DNA of 64,000 nucleotides from CAZWLY01 sp964634465 (GTDB lineage Bacteria > Desulfobacterota > Desulfarculia > G963662305): contig CAZWLY010000001.1 of assembly GCA_964634465.1 (NCBI GenBank), positions 62,001 to 126,000 of the forward strand, in the 5' to 3' direction. Below are positions 17,562 to 25,378 of this stretch, one piece after another. The notes beneath the pieces are model-generated. The model saw nothing but the letters and a program-made list of their open reading frames with translations, searched no databases and was not told where the DNA came from. The position numbers and the translations under genes were made by a program. Each line of letters begins with the position of its first letter. Positions within the stretch are counted from its first letter, which is position 1.

Positions 17562-17851
17562 CTTTTAGCTCATCGAGCCGGCCGGTCAGGCTTGGAATAT
17601 GGGACTCCGGGTCGGTTTCAGCCGACCGGGGGGTCCTTTCACTTATCCGGCCCGAAGATTTCGCCGGTAAGCCGCCGCGGCTCCTCGTCTCCCGCTCGTC
17701 TCTCGGTGGTGCGAGTCGTGTCGCGATCTTGCTTCGCCGCCTGTCTCCACCCAGTCCGTCCGCGTCGCAAAATCGCGGCCCTGGAGCGCCGGGGCGGGGG
17801 ATTCGAGGGCCCGGTACGATCGTCCCTGCAGCGCCCGGACGGGGCATATCC

Positions 17852-17884
17852 AAAAAAATTAGCCCTTTAAAGGCCATAAGGGCT
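17852..17884 (-). terminator. Rho-independent terminator candidate on the minus strand
   Basis: Reading leftward, AGCCCTT (17884-17878) pairs with AAGGGCT (17867-17861) over a 10-base loop and is followed by AATTTTTTTG. No minus gene ends here; the nearest upstream minus gene is rlpA, whose stop is at 18406. It could stop rlpA read-through antisense to the IHF gene, or act as an operator overlapping its -35 box. Confidence 0.5.
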
Positions 17885-17912
17885 TGACACGACCCGCCGG
17901 CCATTGCATATT
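17884..17912 (+). promoter_or_regulatory. Sigma-70-type promoter for the IHF gene
   Basis: TTGACA (17884-17889), 17-base spacer, CATATT (17907-17912), preceded by a TG. This leaves a leader of about 57 bases before ATG 17976, which has AGGAGAGGAG upstream. Confidence 0.6.
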
Positions 17913-17975
17913 GATTTCCATCCTACGGATTGAGAATCGCTTTGACCTTGACCTGTTAGGAGAGGAGAGGGGTCG

Positions 17976-18263
17976 ATGGCCTTAACCAAGGAAAAGATAA
18001 TCAACAACGTTTTTGAGCAGGTCGGCCTGTCCAAGAGCCAGTCCCGCCAGGTGGTCGAGGCGCTGCTGGAGCGCATCAAGTCCACCCTGGCCGGCGGCGA
18101 GGATCTGCTCATCTCCGGGTTCGGCAAGTTCGTGGTCAAGCACAAGCGGCCCCGCCGCGGTCGCAACCCGCAGACCAAGGAGGATCTCCAACTGCGGGCC
18201 AGGAAGGTCGTCGTCTTCAAGACCTCGGGCGTGCTGCGCCGCCGGATCAACGGCGTTTCTTGA
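17976..18263 (+). CDS. Integration host factor / HU family DNA-binding protein
   Basis: A 95-residue histone-like protein. It has MALTKEKIINNVFEQVGLSK, the LISGFGKFVVKHK turn and the DNA-intercalating GRNPQT arm, closing with VFKTSGVLRRRIN. The sequence is closest in character to IHF alpha (HimA) rather than HU, judging from the N-terminus and C-terminal helix. It bends DNA in nucleoid structure and transcription. It is monocistronic, with a good promoter and a strong terminator. Confidence 0.92.
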   Translation: MALTKEKIINNVFEQVGLSKSQSRQVVEALLERIKSTLAGGEDLLISGFGKFVVKHKRPRRGRNPQTKEDLQLRARKVVVFKTSGVLRRRINGVS

Positions 18264-18306
18264 TCGAACCCGGGCAGGCCCCGCCCCTCAAGTGAGTTTC
18301 ACCAAT

Positions 18307-18338
18307 CCGGCCGCCGGCCTGGGCGGCCGGGTTTATTT
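18307..18338 (+). terminator. Rho-independent terminator of the IHF gene
   Basis: CCGGCCGCC (18307-18315) pairs perfectly with GGCGGCCGG (18322-18330) over a six-base loop, followed by GTTTATTT. Confidence 0.75.
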
Positions 18339-18405
18339 GGCCGGGTCAAGACGCCTCCCCCGACCCGAATCCGGCCCGAGAGGGCGTAGCGAGAACCCGC
18401 TCCGC

Positions 18406-19182
18406 CTAGTCCTGGGCCACCACAAACCCCGAGCCGAAACCGTCACGCTCCAATAGGACGAGCTTGTCCTCGGCGCAGGAGCGCGTGGCACAGGAGAAGA
18501 CTCGGACCCGGTGGAAAGTCCGTCCTCTGGCGTCCACGACGACGACCGTGGCCGAGTCGGGGCCGTAACGCCGGTTCAATCTGGCTGCCAGGCGATGGGC
18601 GTTGTTCGGATCGAGAAAGGAGCCGATCTGGACGGTGAACGGACCCAGGTGGAAGGGTTCCGGCGGCGCCTTGCGTCCGGGGGCGGCGGCCCAGCCGATC
18701 GCTTCGACCCGCACCGGGGCGGTGCCCCGGCCGACCAGGCCGATCTTTTTGGCCGCACTGAAGGATAGATCGATGATCCGGCCCCGGACGAACGGCCCCC
18801 GGTCGTTGATCCGGACCCTGACCGAGCGGCCGTTTTGCAGGTTGGTCACCCTGACGTGGGTGCCGAGGGGCAGGATGCGATGGGCCGCGGTCAGGGCGTA
18901 CATGTTGTAGATTTCGCCCGAAGCGGTCTTCTTGCCGTGGAAGGGCCGGCCGTACCACGAGGCCACACCTTCCTCTCGATAGCCCTCGGCCGAGGGGATG
19001 GGATAGTAGGTCTGGCCGTTGATGGTGTATGGCCGCTGGGTGGCCTTCTTGACCCTGGGCGGAATGGGGGGCGCCGGGCCGGCCGGCTCGGGCGGCGGCA
19101 GCCGTTTGGGCCCGCACCCGGCCAGAACGGCGATGAGAGTCAAGGCGACTATGGTTCCGATCCCGCGTCTGAGTCCCGGCAA
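18406..19182 (-). CDS. rlpA: RlpA-like septal ring lipoprotein (DPBB + SPOR)
   Basis: A 258-residue lipoprotein. A signal peptide ends in lipobox VLAGC (Cys about residue 23), followed by a Pro-rich linker. The double-psi beta-barrel domain has GVASWYGRPFHGKKTASGE, AAHRILPLGTHVRVTNL and VRINDRGPFVRGRIIDLS, including the catalytic Asp of lytic transglycosylase RlpA. The C-terminal SPOR domain (FTVQIGSFLDPNNAHRLAAR) binds denuded glycan at the septum. It acts in the periplasm, cleaving peptidoglycan during division or separation. Confidence 0.93.
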   Translation of the reverse strand: MPGLRRGIGTIVALTLIAVLAGCGPKRLPPPEPAGPAPPIPPRVKKATQRPYTINGQTYYPIPSAEGYREEGVASWYGRPFHGKKTASGEIYNMYALTAAHRILPLGTHVRVTNLQNGRSVRVRINDRGPFVRGRIIDLSFSAAKKIGLVGRGTAPVRVEAIGWAAAPGRKAPPEPFHLGPFTVQIGSFLDPNNAHRLAARLNRRYGPDSATVVVVDARGRTFHRVRVFSCATRSCAEDKLVLLERDGFGSGFVVAQD

Positions 19183-19280
19183 GCGTCCCTCCGAAAGCTG
19201 GCTTGATGACGATCATCGGCCATATTACCAGCAAACGTGGCCGGTGCGAGCCAATTTTTGGGGATCGCCGGCCCGCCGGC

Positions 19281-19436
19281 CCGCCCCACGGGGGTTATTC
19301 CCCGCCGGGAGTTTCATCTCCCATAGGAGGAAAGGGGGCATCCCCCGTAGCTGGCGGCGAAAAAGAACGCCTCCGCATCCGCCGCCGATACCCCACCGCT
19401 TGCGGCGGGGTCGTTCCCCGGAGAGGATTCATTTTT
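19281..19436. repeat. Composite REP-like repeat, copy 2
   Basis: A cluster of palindromic units: CCCCACGGGGG and GGGAGTTTCATCTCCC, then CCCCCGTAGCTGGCGGCG (19352-19369), and ATACCCCACCGCTTGCGGCG (19388-19407). The same units in the same order, on the other strand, occur at 43071-43187. The element sits between divergent rlpA and the aromatic operon. The remaining parts of the 19183-19578 gap hold only the promoter and operator of that operon. Confidence 0.65.
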
Positions 19437-19495
19437 ATCGGGCCTTGAAAACGGGCGGAACCCATCCCCGTCGCCTCCGGTCTTTACTTTTTTCC

Positions 19496-19525
19496 TTGAC
19501 CCCCCAACAGCGCCCATCTTATACT
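19496..19525 (+). promoter_or_regulatory. Promoter of the benzoyl-CoA degradation operon
   Basis: TTGACC (19496-19501), 18-base spacer, TATACT (19520-19525). The predicted transcript begins near 19532, inside the repeat described in the next entry. Confidence 0.65.
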
Positions 19526-19530
19526 CGCAT

Positions 19531-19556
19531 AGCTACATTAAAGCTACGTTGTAGTT
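19531..19556 (+). promoter_or_regulatory. Putative operator overlapping the transcription start
   Basis: AGCTACATT (19531-19539) and AGCTACGTT (19542-19550) are near-perfect direct repeats. The second also forms an inverted repeat with the adjoining GTAGTT (19551-19556). Position at +1 fits a repressor that blocks the promoter, for example one responding to an aromatic acyl-CoA. The regulator is not encoded nearby. Confidence 0.45.
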
Positions 19557-19590
19557 ATCTATCGTTCACTTTAAAGGGATGGAGTTGGGT

Positions 19591-20343
19591 ATGGATTTGG
19601 CCGGAAAGGCGGCGGTGGTCACTGGCAGCTCCAGGGGCGTCGGCCGGGCCGTAGCCCTGGCCTACGCCCGGGCCGGGGCCGACGTGGCCATCAATTACTC
19701 GGCTTCCAGTCAGGCGGCCGAGGAGGCGGCGGCCCAGATCGAGGCCATGGGTCGCAAGGCGATCGCAGTCAAGGCCGACGTGGGCCGGGAAGACGAGGCC
19801 CGGGCGCTGATCGAGGCCGCGGCCGAGGCCTTCGGTCGGGTGGACATCGTGGTCAACAACGCCGGTTTCACCCGTCCGGCGATGCTGCACAAGATGAGCG
19901 TGGAGCAGTGGGACGCGGTGCTGGACATCCATCTCAAAGCGCCGTGGCTGACGGTCAAGGCGGCCTACCCCTATTTCAAGGCGCAGCAATCGGGCAAGGT
20001 GATCAACGTCACTTCGGTGGCCGGGTTGGTCGGCACCATCGGTCAGGTCAACTACTCGGCGGCCAAGGGCGGAATCCTGTCCCTGACCAAGTCCATGGCC
20101 CGGGAGATGGCCAAGATGAACGTCTGCGTCAACGTCATCTCGTTGGGGATAGTCGCCACCGACATGACCGAGAAGATCAGGACCGACCCCAAGCTGCAAG
20201 AGATTTACATGAACCGCATTCTGCTCAAGCGCTTTGCCGAACTGGACGACGTCACCCCGGCGTTCGTTTTCTTGGCGTCGGACGCCGCCGATTACATCAC
20301 CGGACAACTGGTGTGCGTGGACGGCGGCTACGGCATGATCTGA
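19591..20343 (+). CDS. Short-chain dehydrogenase/reductase (FabG-like), first gene of the aromatic operon
   Basis: A 250-residue classical SDR with the NAD(P) motif TGSSRGVG, NNAG, the catalytic Ser region NVTSVAGLVG, YSAAK, and a C-terminal GQLVCVDGGYGM. I start at ATG 19591, six bases behind GGAG; ATG 19579 is an alternative with poor spacing. Given had, bamA and dch downstream, it may oxidise a 3-hydroxyacyl-CoA in the lower benzoyl-CoA pathway, for example 3-hydroxypimeloyl-CoA. That is inference; FabG-type reduction cannot be excluded. Confidence 0.88.
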   Translation: MDLAGKAAVVTGSSRGVGRAVALAYARAGADVAINYSASSQAAEEAAAQIEAMGRKAIAVKADVGREDEARALIEAAAEAFGRVDIVVNNAGFTRPAMLHKMSVEQWDAVLDIHLKAPWLTVKAAYPYFKAQQSGKVINVTSVAGLVGTIGQVNYSAAKGGILSLTKSMAREMAKMNVCVNVISLGIVATDMTEKIRTDPKLQEIYMNRILLKRFAELDDVTPAFVFLASDAADYITGQLVCVDGGYGMI

Positions 20344-20391
20344 GTCGAAAACCAGCCGAGGTTCCCCTCGCCAATGGTCAAGGAGGAGAGC

Positions 20392-21510
20392 ATGGCCGAT
20401 ATTCCCAGCGTCATCAACACCTGGCAGATGGTCGAAGGACCGACTTTCGATCCCGAAACCAAAAAGGTCACTGCCCCGGGCAAGCTTGAAAGGACCCAGA
20501 TCCCCATGCCGGAGCTTGGCCAGGGCGAGGCGTTGGTCAAGGTGGCCGGTTGCGGCGTGTGCCACACCGACCTTAGCTATTTCTACGACGGCGTGCCCAC
20601 GGTCAACAAACCGCCGCTGACCCTGGGCCACGAAATCGCCGGGACGGTGGTCGCCGGTCCCGACGAGTTGGTCGGCAAGGACGTCATCATCCCGGCGGTC
20701 ATGCCGTGCAACAAGCCCGACTGCCAGATCTGCCAATCCGGCCGGGGCAATCGCTGCCTGGCCCAGAAGATGCCCGGCAACTCGCTGGGGATGTACGGCG
20801 GCTTTTCCGACTACATCCCCGTCCCGGCCGACGGTCTGTGCGTCATCGAGGACCTGAAGGGCATTCCGCTTTCCCACTACGCCGTGGTGGCCGACGCCGG
20901 CACCACGCCCTACCAGGCGGCCATGCGGGCCGATCTCAAGGAGGGCGACCTGGTCATGGTCTTCGGCGCCACCGGCGGCGTGGGCCAGTACATGGTCCAG
21001 ACGGCCAAGGCGTTGGGCGCCGAGTGCGTCATCGGCTTGGGCCGGAACCAGGAGCGGCTGGAGCGGATGCTCGACTTCGGCGCCGACTACATCATCAACC
21101 TCCGCGACAAGGACTTCAAGGCGCTCAAGGCCGAGTTCAAGGACGTCTGCAAGCAGGCCGGCGTGCCGTCCGGCTACAATTGGAAGATATTCGAGGTCAC
21201 CGGCGCCGGACCGGCCCAGGATATGGCCTTGGGGATGCTCAGCTTCTGCGGCAAGTTGGTTCTGGTCGGCTTCGGCCTGGCCAAGAACACCTACATGCTC
21301 AGCAAGCTCATGGCCTTCGACGCCGAGATCATCGGCACGTGGGGTTGTCTGCCCGAGTACTATCCCAAGGTTCTGGAACTGGTTCAGTCGGGCAAGATTC
21401 AGATCGAGCCCTTCCTGGAGACCAAGCCGATGAGTCGGATCGCCGAGGTCTTTGAGCAGCAGCACGACGGCAAGTTCGACAAACGCCAGGTTTTGGAACC
21501 CGATTTTTAG
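20392..21510 (+). CDS. had: 6-hydroxycyclohex-1-ene-1-carbonyl-CoA dehydrogenase
   Basis: Zinc-type medium-chain dehydrogenase (372 residues) that oxidises the hydroxyl of 6-hydroxycyclohexenoyl-CoA with NAD in anaerobic benzoyl-CoA degradation (BamQ). Visible are the catalytic zinc ligands in GCGVCHTDL, GHEIAG, the structural-zinc cysteines in PCNKPDCQICQSGRGNRC, and the nucleotide motif GATGGVGQYMVQTAK. ATG 20392 lies five bases behind AGGAGG; the ATG at 20374 is less likely. The adjoining bamA supports the assignment strongly. Confidence 0.92.
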   Translation: MADIPSVINTWQMVEGPTFDPETKKVTAPGKLERTQIPMPELGQGEALVKVAGCGVCHTDLSYFYDGVPTVNKPPLTLGHEIAGTVVAGPDELVGKDVIIPAVMPCNKPDCQICQSGRGNRCLAQKMPGNSLGMYGGFSDYIPVPADGLCVIEDLKGIPLSHYAVVADAGTTPYQAAMRADLKEGDLVMVFGATGGVGQYMVQTAKALGAECVIGLGRNQERLERMLDFGADYIINLRDKDFKALKAEFKDVCKQAGVPSGYNWKIFEVTGAGPAQDMALGMLSFCGKLVLVGFGLAKNTYMLSKLMAFDAEIIGTWGCLPEYYPKVLELVQSGKIQIEPFLETKPMSRIAEVFEQQHDGKFDKRQVLEPDF

Positions 21511-21543
21511 ACCGAAGAAACAAGCCCGGAAGAGGAGGAACTT

Positions 21544-22683
21544 ATGTCGTTGGATTGGCTACCCAGAGACAACGAGCTTCGCGACCACATGCTTTTTGGA
21601 GACCAGTACTGGGGTAGTGACGACGACGCCCCGTGCGTGGTCTACACCAAAAAGCCGCTCAAGAACCCCAAGACCGGCGAGGAGGTCCCCGACCTCTACG
21701 TGGCCGAGATCAGGCTCAACAACCCCCGCCAGTACAACTCCTATACCACCGAGATGGTCAAGGGCGTGATCGCCGGCTTCGGCGCCGCTTCGGGCGACCG
21801 CTCGGTCGTCGCCGCCGTGTTCACCGGCACCGGCGACAAGGCCTTCTGCACCGGCGGCAACACCAAGGAGTACTCCGAGTACTACTCCCGCCGCCCCCAC
21901 GAGTACGGCGAGTACATGGACCTCTTCAACGGGATGGTCGATGCCATTCTGAACTGCAAGAAGCCGACCATCTGCCGGGTCAACGGCATGCGGGTCGCCG
22001 GCGGCCAGGAGATCGGCATGGCCTGCGACCTGGCCATCGCCTCGGACCTGGCCATTTTCGGCCAGGCCGGTGCGCGCCATGGCTCCGCCCCGGACGGCGG
22101 CTCGACCGACTTCCTGCCCTGGTTCCTGTCCATGGAAGACGCCATGTGGAACTGCGTCTCCTGCGAGATGTGGTCGGCCTACAAGATGAAGTGGAAGGGG
22201 TTGATCTCCAAGGCGGTGCCGGTCCTCAAGGACGGCGACAAGTTCATCCGCAACCCGCTGGTCATCACCGACAAGGCGGTGGAGGACGGCGAGATCGTCT
22301 ACGGCGAGTACAAGACCGGTGAGGAGGCCAAGGAGGCCAAGGCGATGCTCAAGGAGCTGCCGACCGACTTCACCCTCCTCGACGCCGAGGTGGACAAGGT
22401 CATCTGGACCTTCGCCAACCTCTTCCCCGGCTGCGTGATGAAGTCCATCGACGGCATCAGGGCCAAGAAGAAGTTCTTCTGGGACCAGATGAAGCTGCCG
22501 AACCGGCACTGGTTGATGGCCAACATGAACTACGAGGCCTTCCTGGGCTTCGGCGCCTTCAACACCAAGAAGATCACCGGGGCCGACGTCATCGACTTCA
22601 TCAAGTGGCGCCAGCTCATCGCCCGGGGCGCCGAGGCCAACGAGGAGTCCTTCGAGCAGGTTCTGGCCAAGCCCCAGGAGTAA
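21544..22683 (+). CDS. bamA: 6-oxocyclohex-1-ene-1-carbonyl-CoA hydrolase (ring-opening)
   Basis: Crotonase-fold hydrolase that opens the alicyclic ring to 3-hydroxypimeloyl-CoA, the marker enzyme of anaerobic aromatic degradation (also called Oah). The 379-residue length and the sequence DWLPRDNELRDHMLFGDQ, IRLNNPRQYNSYTTEMV, AFCTGGNTKEYSEYYS, GMRVAGGQEIGMACDLAIA and ARHGSAPDGGSTDFLP match BamA closely. The start ATG 21544 is behind GAGGAGGAAC. It follows had by 33 bases. Confidence 0.96.
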   Translation: MSLDWLPRDNELRDHMLFGDQYWGSDDDAPCVVYTKKPLKNPKTGEEVPDLYVAEIRLNNPRQYNSYTTEMVKGVIAGFGAASGDRSVVAAVFTGTGDKAFCTGGNTKEYSEYYSRRPHEYGEYMDLFNGMVDAILNCKKPTICRVNGMRVAGGQEIGMACDLAIASDLAIFGQAGARHGSAPDGGSTDFLPWFLSMEDAMWNCVSCEMWSAYKMKWKGLISKAVPVLKDGDKFIRNPLVITDKAVEDGEIVYGEYKTGEEAKEAKAMLKELPTDFTLLDAEVDKVIWTFANLFPGCVMKSIDGIRAKKKFFWDQMKLPNRHWLMANMNYEAFLGFGAFNTKKITGADVIDFIKWRQLIARGAEANEESFEQVLAKPQE

Positions 22684-22731
22684 ATAACGACCACTTGGCG
22701 CGGAGAAAGCCTCCTCCGCCCGTTAACCCAG

Positions 22732-22766
22732 CCGGGGAGCCCGGAGGCGTCGCCCGGGCTCCCCGG
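22732..22766 (+). other. Thirteen-base-pair stem-loop between bamA and dch
   Basis: 22732-22744 is perfectly complementary to 22754-22766 (arm CCGGGGAGCCCGG) with a 9-base loop and no T-run after it. It may be an mRNA processing or stabilising element, or a partial attenuator that sets dch below had/bamA. Confidence 0.6.
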
Positions 22767-22825
22767 TCCCTATCCTTCGGCCGCCGTTGGCGGTCGAGGG
22801 CGAGTCTGCACCGCCTGGAGGCCCC

Positions 22826-23590
22826 ATGTATCAGCACATCAAGACCGACATCACCGACGCCGTGGCCGAGCTGACCCTGAGCCGCGAGCCCTTGAACGTG
22901 CTCAACATCGCCATGATGAAGGAGATCAACGACTTCCTGGACTCCCTCAAGGGCGAGGCGGGCCTCAAGGTGCTGCTGATAAAGGCCGAGGGCAAGGCCT
23001 TCTCGGCTGGCGTGGACGTGGGCGAGCACCTGGGGGACATGGTCCACGACATGATCGGGACCTTCCACGGCATCTTTCGCCGCCTGGACGCCCTGGGGCT
23101 GACCTCGGTGGCCCAGGTCCAGGGTGCGGCCCTGGGCGGCGGCTGCGAGCTGGCCCTCTACTGCGACCTGGTCGTCGCCGGCGAGAAGGCCAAGTTCGGC
23201 CAGCCCGAGATCCAGGTCGGGGTGCTGCCGCCCATCGCGGCCCTGATCATGCCCCGGATCATCGGCTTGAAGAAGGCTCTGGAGCTGATCGTCACCGGCG
23301 ATATCATCGGCGCCGAGGAGGCGAAGACCTTGGGCCTGGTCAACCACGTCGTCCCCACCGAGGAGCTCGAAGCCAAGACCCAGGAGCTCATCGCCAAGCT
23401 GACGGCGCTCTCACCGATCGTTTTAACGCTTACCCGCCGCTCGGTCTTGGACGGGCTGGCCGACGATCGGGACAAGGCCCTTAAGATCATCGAGAAGATC
23501 TACCTGGACGAGCTGATGACCACCCACGACGCCGAGGAGGGGTTGAAGGCCTTCCTGGAGAAGCGCAAGCCGGTCTGGGAGAATCGATAG
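22826..23590 (+). CDS. dch: Cyclohexa-1,5-dienecarbonyl-CoA hydratase (enoyl-CoA hydratase family)
   Basis: A 254-residue crotonase. It has LSREPLNVLNIAMMKEIND, the oxyanion-hole regions KAFSAGVDVGEHL and GAALGGGCELALYCDLVVA, and FGQPEIQVGVLPPIAAL. With had and bamA it fits the dienoyl-CoA hydratase (Dch/BamR) that adds water to the product of benzoyl-CoA reductase. By sequence alone another enoyl-CoA hydratase is possible. I start at ATG 22826, five bases behind GGAG. A terminator follows. Confidence 0.87.
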   Translation: MYQHIKTDITDAVAELTLSREPLNVLNIAMMKEINDFLDSLKGEAGLKVLLIKAEGKAFSAGVDVGEHLGDMVHDMIGTFHGIFRRLDALGLTSVAQVQGAALGGGCELALYCDLVVAGEKAKFGQPEIQVGVLPPIAALIMPRIIGLKKALELIVTGDIIGAEEAKTLGLVNHVVPTEELEAKTQELIAKLTALSPIVLTLTRRSVLDGLADDRDKALKIIEKIYLDELMTTHDAEEGLKAFLEKRKPVWENR

Positions 23591-23648
23591 CCGTATTTCG
23601 AGCGCGATAGTCGGTTCCGCGAGGTTGGGGTTGGGACTCCACCTTGCC

Positions 23649-23687
23649 GGCCGGGTGGGAGTGGGTCGCCCGCCCGGCCAGTTTTTT
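23649..23687 (+). terminator. Rho-independent terminator of the aromatic operon
   Basis: GGCCGGGTGGG (23649-23659) pairs with CCCGCCCGGCC (23669-23679), one T-G wobble, 9-base loop, followed by AGTTTTTT. Confidence 0.8.
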
Positions 23688-23731
23688 CGGGCGCAGCACG
23701 ACACTTTTCGCCGGGGTGAGGGCGACTTACC

Positions 23732-24721
23732 CTACCACTTCACCTCCACTTTCGCGCTCACCAGCCAACTCCCTTCCAGACCGACCCGCTCGTTGTCCCA
23801 ATCGGTGTAGCCCTTGCCCTCGAAGAAGAACCGGTCGAAGACATAGCCGGCCGAGAGGTCGAGGTTGAATCTCCGGTTGAGGTTGACCTCGAGCCCGGCC
23901 CTGGTCCGAAGGTCGTAATAGAACAACTGCCGGTCCTTGTCGTCCCGGTCGGCCAAAAAGAAGTTGTCGCCGACCGACTCAAACGCGGCATAGAGGGTGA
24001 AGACGCGGTTGAGATGAAGGTCGGCCTGGAGGCGGCCCTGGCGGATCATGGCGTAAAACAGGGTCAGGCTGAGTTGATCGCTCGGCCGCCAGGTAAGCCA
24101 CATCACCGGCAGGCCGATCAGGCCCATGAAGCGCTGCGAGGGCTGATACCAGTAGCCCAAACCGGGGATGGGCACGTGCTCCAGAAAGTCGCGGCGGTTG
24201 GCGGCGTTCAGCAGAAGAATCCAGGCGTTGGTGGGGCCGTCGGGGATTCGAACGAAGACGGTGGCCCCGTAAGCGGTCTCGTCCCAGGTCGCAAACGGCT
24301 TGTCGCCGGCCGAGCCGAAGTCGAGGTGGAGCCCGCCGATCCAGCCGTTCTTGAACCGGCTCCGATAGGTCGCGCCCAGGTCGATGTCATAGAGCTGGCC
24401 GGGAAAGGCGGCCTGGGTCAGTGGCAGGACGGCCGAGCCGGTCAGGACCAGCTCCCGGAAATCGAGGTTGAAGGTCAGTTCGTGGCTCTCATCCTGCCAG
24501 ATAGGACCGATCAACCGGGCCCGGTTGTCGCTCCAGCCGAGTTCCCCGGTCCGATTCCGGACGTCCGATTCGGCCAGGTGGGAGAAGCGGTAAGAGGCTG
24601 AGTATTGGGCTCGGCCCAGAACCGGGTTGGCCAGGCTGCCGAGCCAATCCTGGGCGACGGCCGGCCCGGCGGCCAGGGTGATCAAGGAGACGAGTCCGAG
24701 CAATATCTTTGTCAGGCGCAC
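23732..24721 (-). CDS. Predicted outer-membrane beta-barrel protein (DUF3187-like)
   Basis: A 329-residue exported protein. A signal peptide (LTKILLGLVSLITLAAGPAVAQ) is cleaved near residue 23. The mature part has alternating hydrophobic strands rich in aromatic residues and ends in KVEVKW, the C-terminal aromatic typical of barrels inserted by the Bam complex. The middle (YWYQPSQRFMGLIGLP, LSLTLFYAMIRQGRLQADL) looks like known uncharacterised DUF3187-type proteins. The function is unknown. It is convergent with the aromatic operon and shares no obvious regulation. Confidence 0.8.
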   Translation of the reverse strand: MRLTKILLGLVSLITLAAGPAVAQDWLGSLANPVLGRAQYSASYRFSHLAESDVRNRTGELGWSDNRARLIGPIWQDESHELTFNLDFRELVLTGSAVLPLTQAAFPGQLYDIDLGATYRSRFKNGWIGGLHLDFGSAGDKPFATWDETAYGATVFVRIPDGPTNAWILLLNAANRRDFLEHVPIPGLGYWYQPSQRFMGLIGLPVMWLTWRPSDQLSLTLFYAMIRQGRLQADLHLNRVFTLYAAFESVGDNFFLADRDDKDRQLFYYDLRTRAGLEVNLNRRFNLDLSAGYVFDRFFFEGKGYTDWDNERVGLEGSWLVSAKVEVKW

Positions 24722-24802
24722 GATGAGACCTCCGCTCCGGGTATTTTCCGGGCGGAAATCTACATCATTCGCCGTCGGGATGGCAACCGAATTTGGGGTC
24801 GC

Positions 24803-25195
24803 TTACCTGACCGCCACCGTCTCGAACTCGGGCGGGTTCATGATCGCCTTCTTGACGGCGCACAGGTCGGCCGCCCGGCAGACCGCCTTCTCGTACTTCT
24901 CGGGGAAGCCGGGCGGAAGGACGATCTCCAGCCTGACCTTGCCCAAGCCCTTGCCGTCGGGTTTGGGCAGGGCGTGTTGGACGAGCTTCAGCCCCTCGGT
25001 GGGAAGGTTGCGCGTCTCGCAGAAGCGAAGCACGTAGACCGCGGCGCAGGCGCCCAAGGAGGTCAGAAACATCTGGAACGGCGTCGGGGCCGAGCCCTCG
25101 CCGCCGTCCCTGACCGGCTGGTCGGTGGTCACGGTGAAGCCTTTGAACCGGGTCTCCACCTTCAATCCGCCCTTGAAGACAATCTCCATGTCCAT
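24803..25195 (-). CDS. OsmC family protein
   Basis: A 130-residue OsmC/YhfA-type protein with both conserved cysteines, in LTSLGACAAVYVLRFCETRN, and the preceding GSAPTPFQMFL. OsmC proteins reduce organic hydroperoxides using dithiols; YhfA-type members are less defined. The start is at ATG 25195 (MDMEIVFKGG) with AAAGGG nine bases upstream; a longer frame reaching 25309 lacks a ribosome site. It is probably cytoplasmic and monocistronic. Confidence 0.88.
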   Translation of the reverse strand: MDMEIVFKGGLKVETRFKGFTVTTDQPVRDGGEGSAPTPFQMFLTSLGACAAVYVLRFCETRNLPTEGLKLVQHALPKPDGKGLGKVRLEIVLPPGFPEKYEKAVCRAADLCAVKKAIMNPPEFETVAVR

Positions 25196-25378
25196 GATTC
25201 GTCGCCCTTTCCGATTCAGTGTTTGCCGGTCAGCCCGGTTCCATGTCGCCTCCGGGAACCGGTTCGAGCGCTTGGTGAATAAGCATACCGCACGCCGGGT
25301 GGTAGTCAAAGCCGGCGGTGGACGGCGTCGAACGCCCGTTCGCGGGGTCGGCCGGCCGACCGCTTCCCCGAAATCAGG

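Larger units (their letters stand above)
17562..17975. other. Intergenic region, no gene found
   Basis: The 414 bases between the small Cys-rich gene and the IHF gene contain no frame with a ribosome site or family resemblance. The 3' end holds a minus-oriented terminator-like hairpin and the IHF promoter, listed separately. The middle is GC-rich with short inverted repeats only. Confidence 0.5.

Noticed and set aside
22684..22825. Stem-loop between bamA and dch as a Rho-independent terminator
   Set aside because: No T-tract follows the stem, and dch belongs to the same pathway, so I list it as a stem-loop of unknown role.
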